Shown here piece by piece: positions 63,797 to 64,000 of a stretch of 64,000 nt of DNA (position 1 is its first letter; each line of letters opens with the position of its first letter). The notes beneath the pieces were generated by a model. It was not told the origin of the DNA. It worked only from the letters and a program-made list of their open reading frames with translations, and did no database searches. The stretch is from Prochlorococcus sp. MIT 1223 (lineage in GTDB: Bacteria; Cyanobacteriota; Cyanobacteriia; PCC-6307; Cyanobiaceae). A program made the translations under genes and the position numbers. The stretch covers positions 124,001-188,000 of the forward strand of contig NZ_CP139303.1 in NCBI RefSeq assembly GCF_034092465.1, written 5' to 3'.

Positions 63797-64000
63797 CTGA
63801 TAAAGAGGTCGGATTATTTCAAGCATGGACTCGTCTACTTCAAAAGGCTTTGACCTTAGAGGTTGAAAATGATTTCAAAAATCTTCAAGGTAGAAATGAA
63901 TTATTCAATGCGTTTATTTCAAGGCAATTAAAAGCTTTCCCTGCATTTTTGTCAAAAGACTCTATTGCGCGATTACAAGAATTTGAAAAAGGATTCAATG
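63745..64000 (+). CDS. recG: ATP-dependent DNA helicase RecG, N-terminal part
   Basis: The first 85 codons of RecG, cut by the window end. The cyanobacterial N-terminal helical domain is recognisable (FQAWTRLLQKALTLEVEND; FKNLQGRNELFNAFISRQL). RecG remodels replication forks and Holliday junctions. The ATG at 63745 lies inside the end of the preceding gene in another frame; helicase motifs are outside the window. Confidence 0.8.
   Translation, partial: MVEETPKFQQSNHNKGLTDKEVGLFQAWTRLLQKALTLEVENDFKNLQGRNELFNAFISRQLKAFPAFLSKDSIARLQEFEKGFN

Overview
This window looks like the chromosome of a marine picocyanobacterium, most likely a low-light type Prochlorococcus. The DNA is AT-rich and genes are densely packed. 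Cyanobacterial markers are present (pcyA, gun4, psb28, sipA-like DUF3148, DUF3531, a DevBCA-type exporter, a 6S RNA directly downstream of purK), together with many very small orphan proteins of the kind found in picocyanobacterial accessory DNA. The genus is my inference from gene content; no database search was run.

Layout. 1-18.4 kb is ordinary core genome: an ABC ATPase cut by the window edge, rsmE, a VTE6-like DUF92 protein, a minus-strand operon aspC-phnD-phnC-phnE-SGNH hydrolase (phosphonate/phosphite uptake), a family-4-like uracil-DNA glycosylase, ispG, a C-terminal processing protease, nadA, a phosphoesterase, a TPM-domain protein, a MidA-like methyltransferase, aroB and purK. 18.4-40.1 kb is accessory: 6S RNA, a 27-bp tandem repeat, two nested mini-genes, a co-directional five-gene cluster of zinc-ribbon/TPR/SPFH membrane proteins (19.75-25.8 kb), a secreted-type metallopeptidase, then an island of small orphan genes interrupted by pepN, a rhomboid protease, a DUF1499 protein and a histone-H1-like protein. 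This part also contains a decayed flavin-oxidase-family pseudogene and more than 1 kb with no recognisable intact gene. 40.1-64 kb returns to core genome: AI-2E-type transporter, psb28, mnmH, gun4, a serine-kinase-like ATPase, glnA with an NtcA box and a 47-bp palindromic terminator, an aminotransferase, tadA, a PLP decarboxylase, an Era-like/DUF697 GTPase, bioY-lspA, a SipA-like protein, paired M16 peptidases, pcyA, devBCA, a GT2 glycosyltransferase, rpsB-tsf and the start of recG.

How genes work together. Nitrogen handling is represented by glnA under a well-formed NtcA site plus several aminotransferases. Phosphorus scavenging is represented by phnDCE. Photosystem and pigment support comes from pcyA, gun4, psb28 and the TPM protein. 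The most attractive candidate for an undescribed system is the 19.75-25.8 kb cluster. Two of its proteins share an N-terminal C-X2-C...C-X2-C zinc ribbon followed by one membrane span. One is an SPFH protein of the YdjI/COG4260 type ending in a SHOCT motif, one is a TPR protein with a signal peptide and a C-terminal anchor, and one is a four-span protein with a coiled-coil tail. This recalls the Bacillus ydjG/ydjI membrane-stress genes, but the combination with TPR proteins and the lack of a local PspA make it distinct.

Limits. No tRNA or rRNA gene, CRISPR array or insertion sequence was recognised by eye. RNA boundaries are approximate. Functions of most proteins under 120 residues are unknown.
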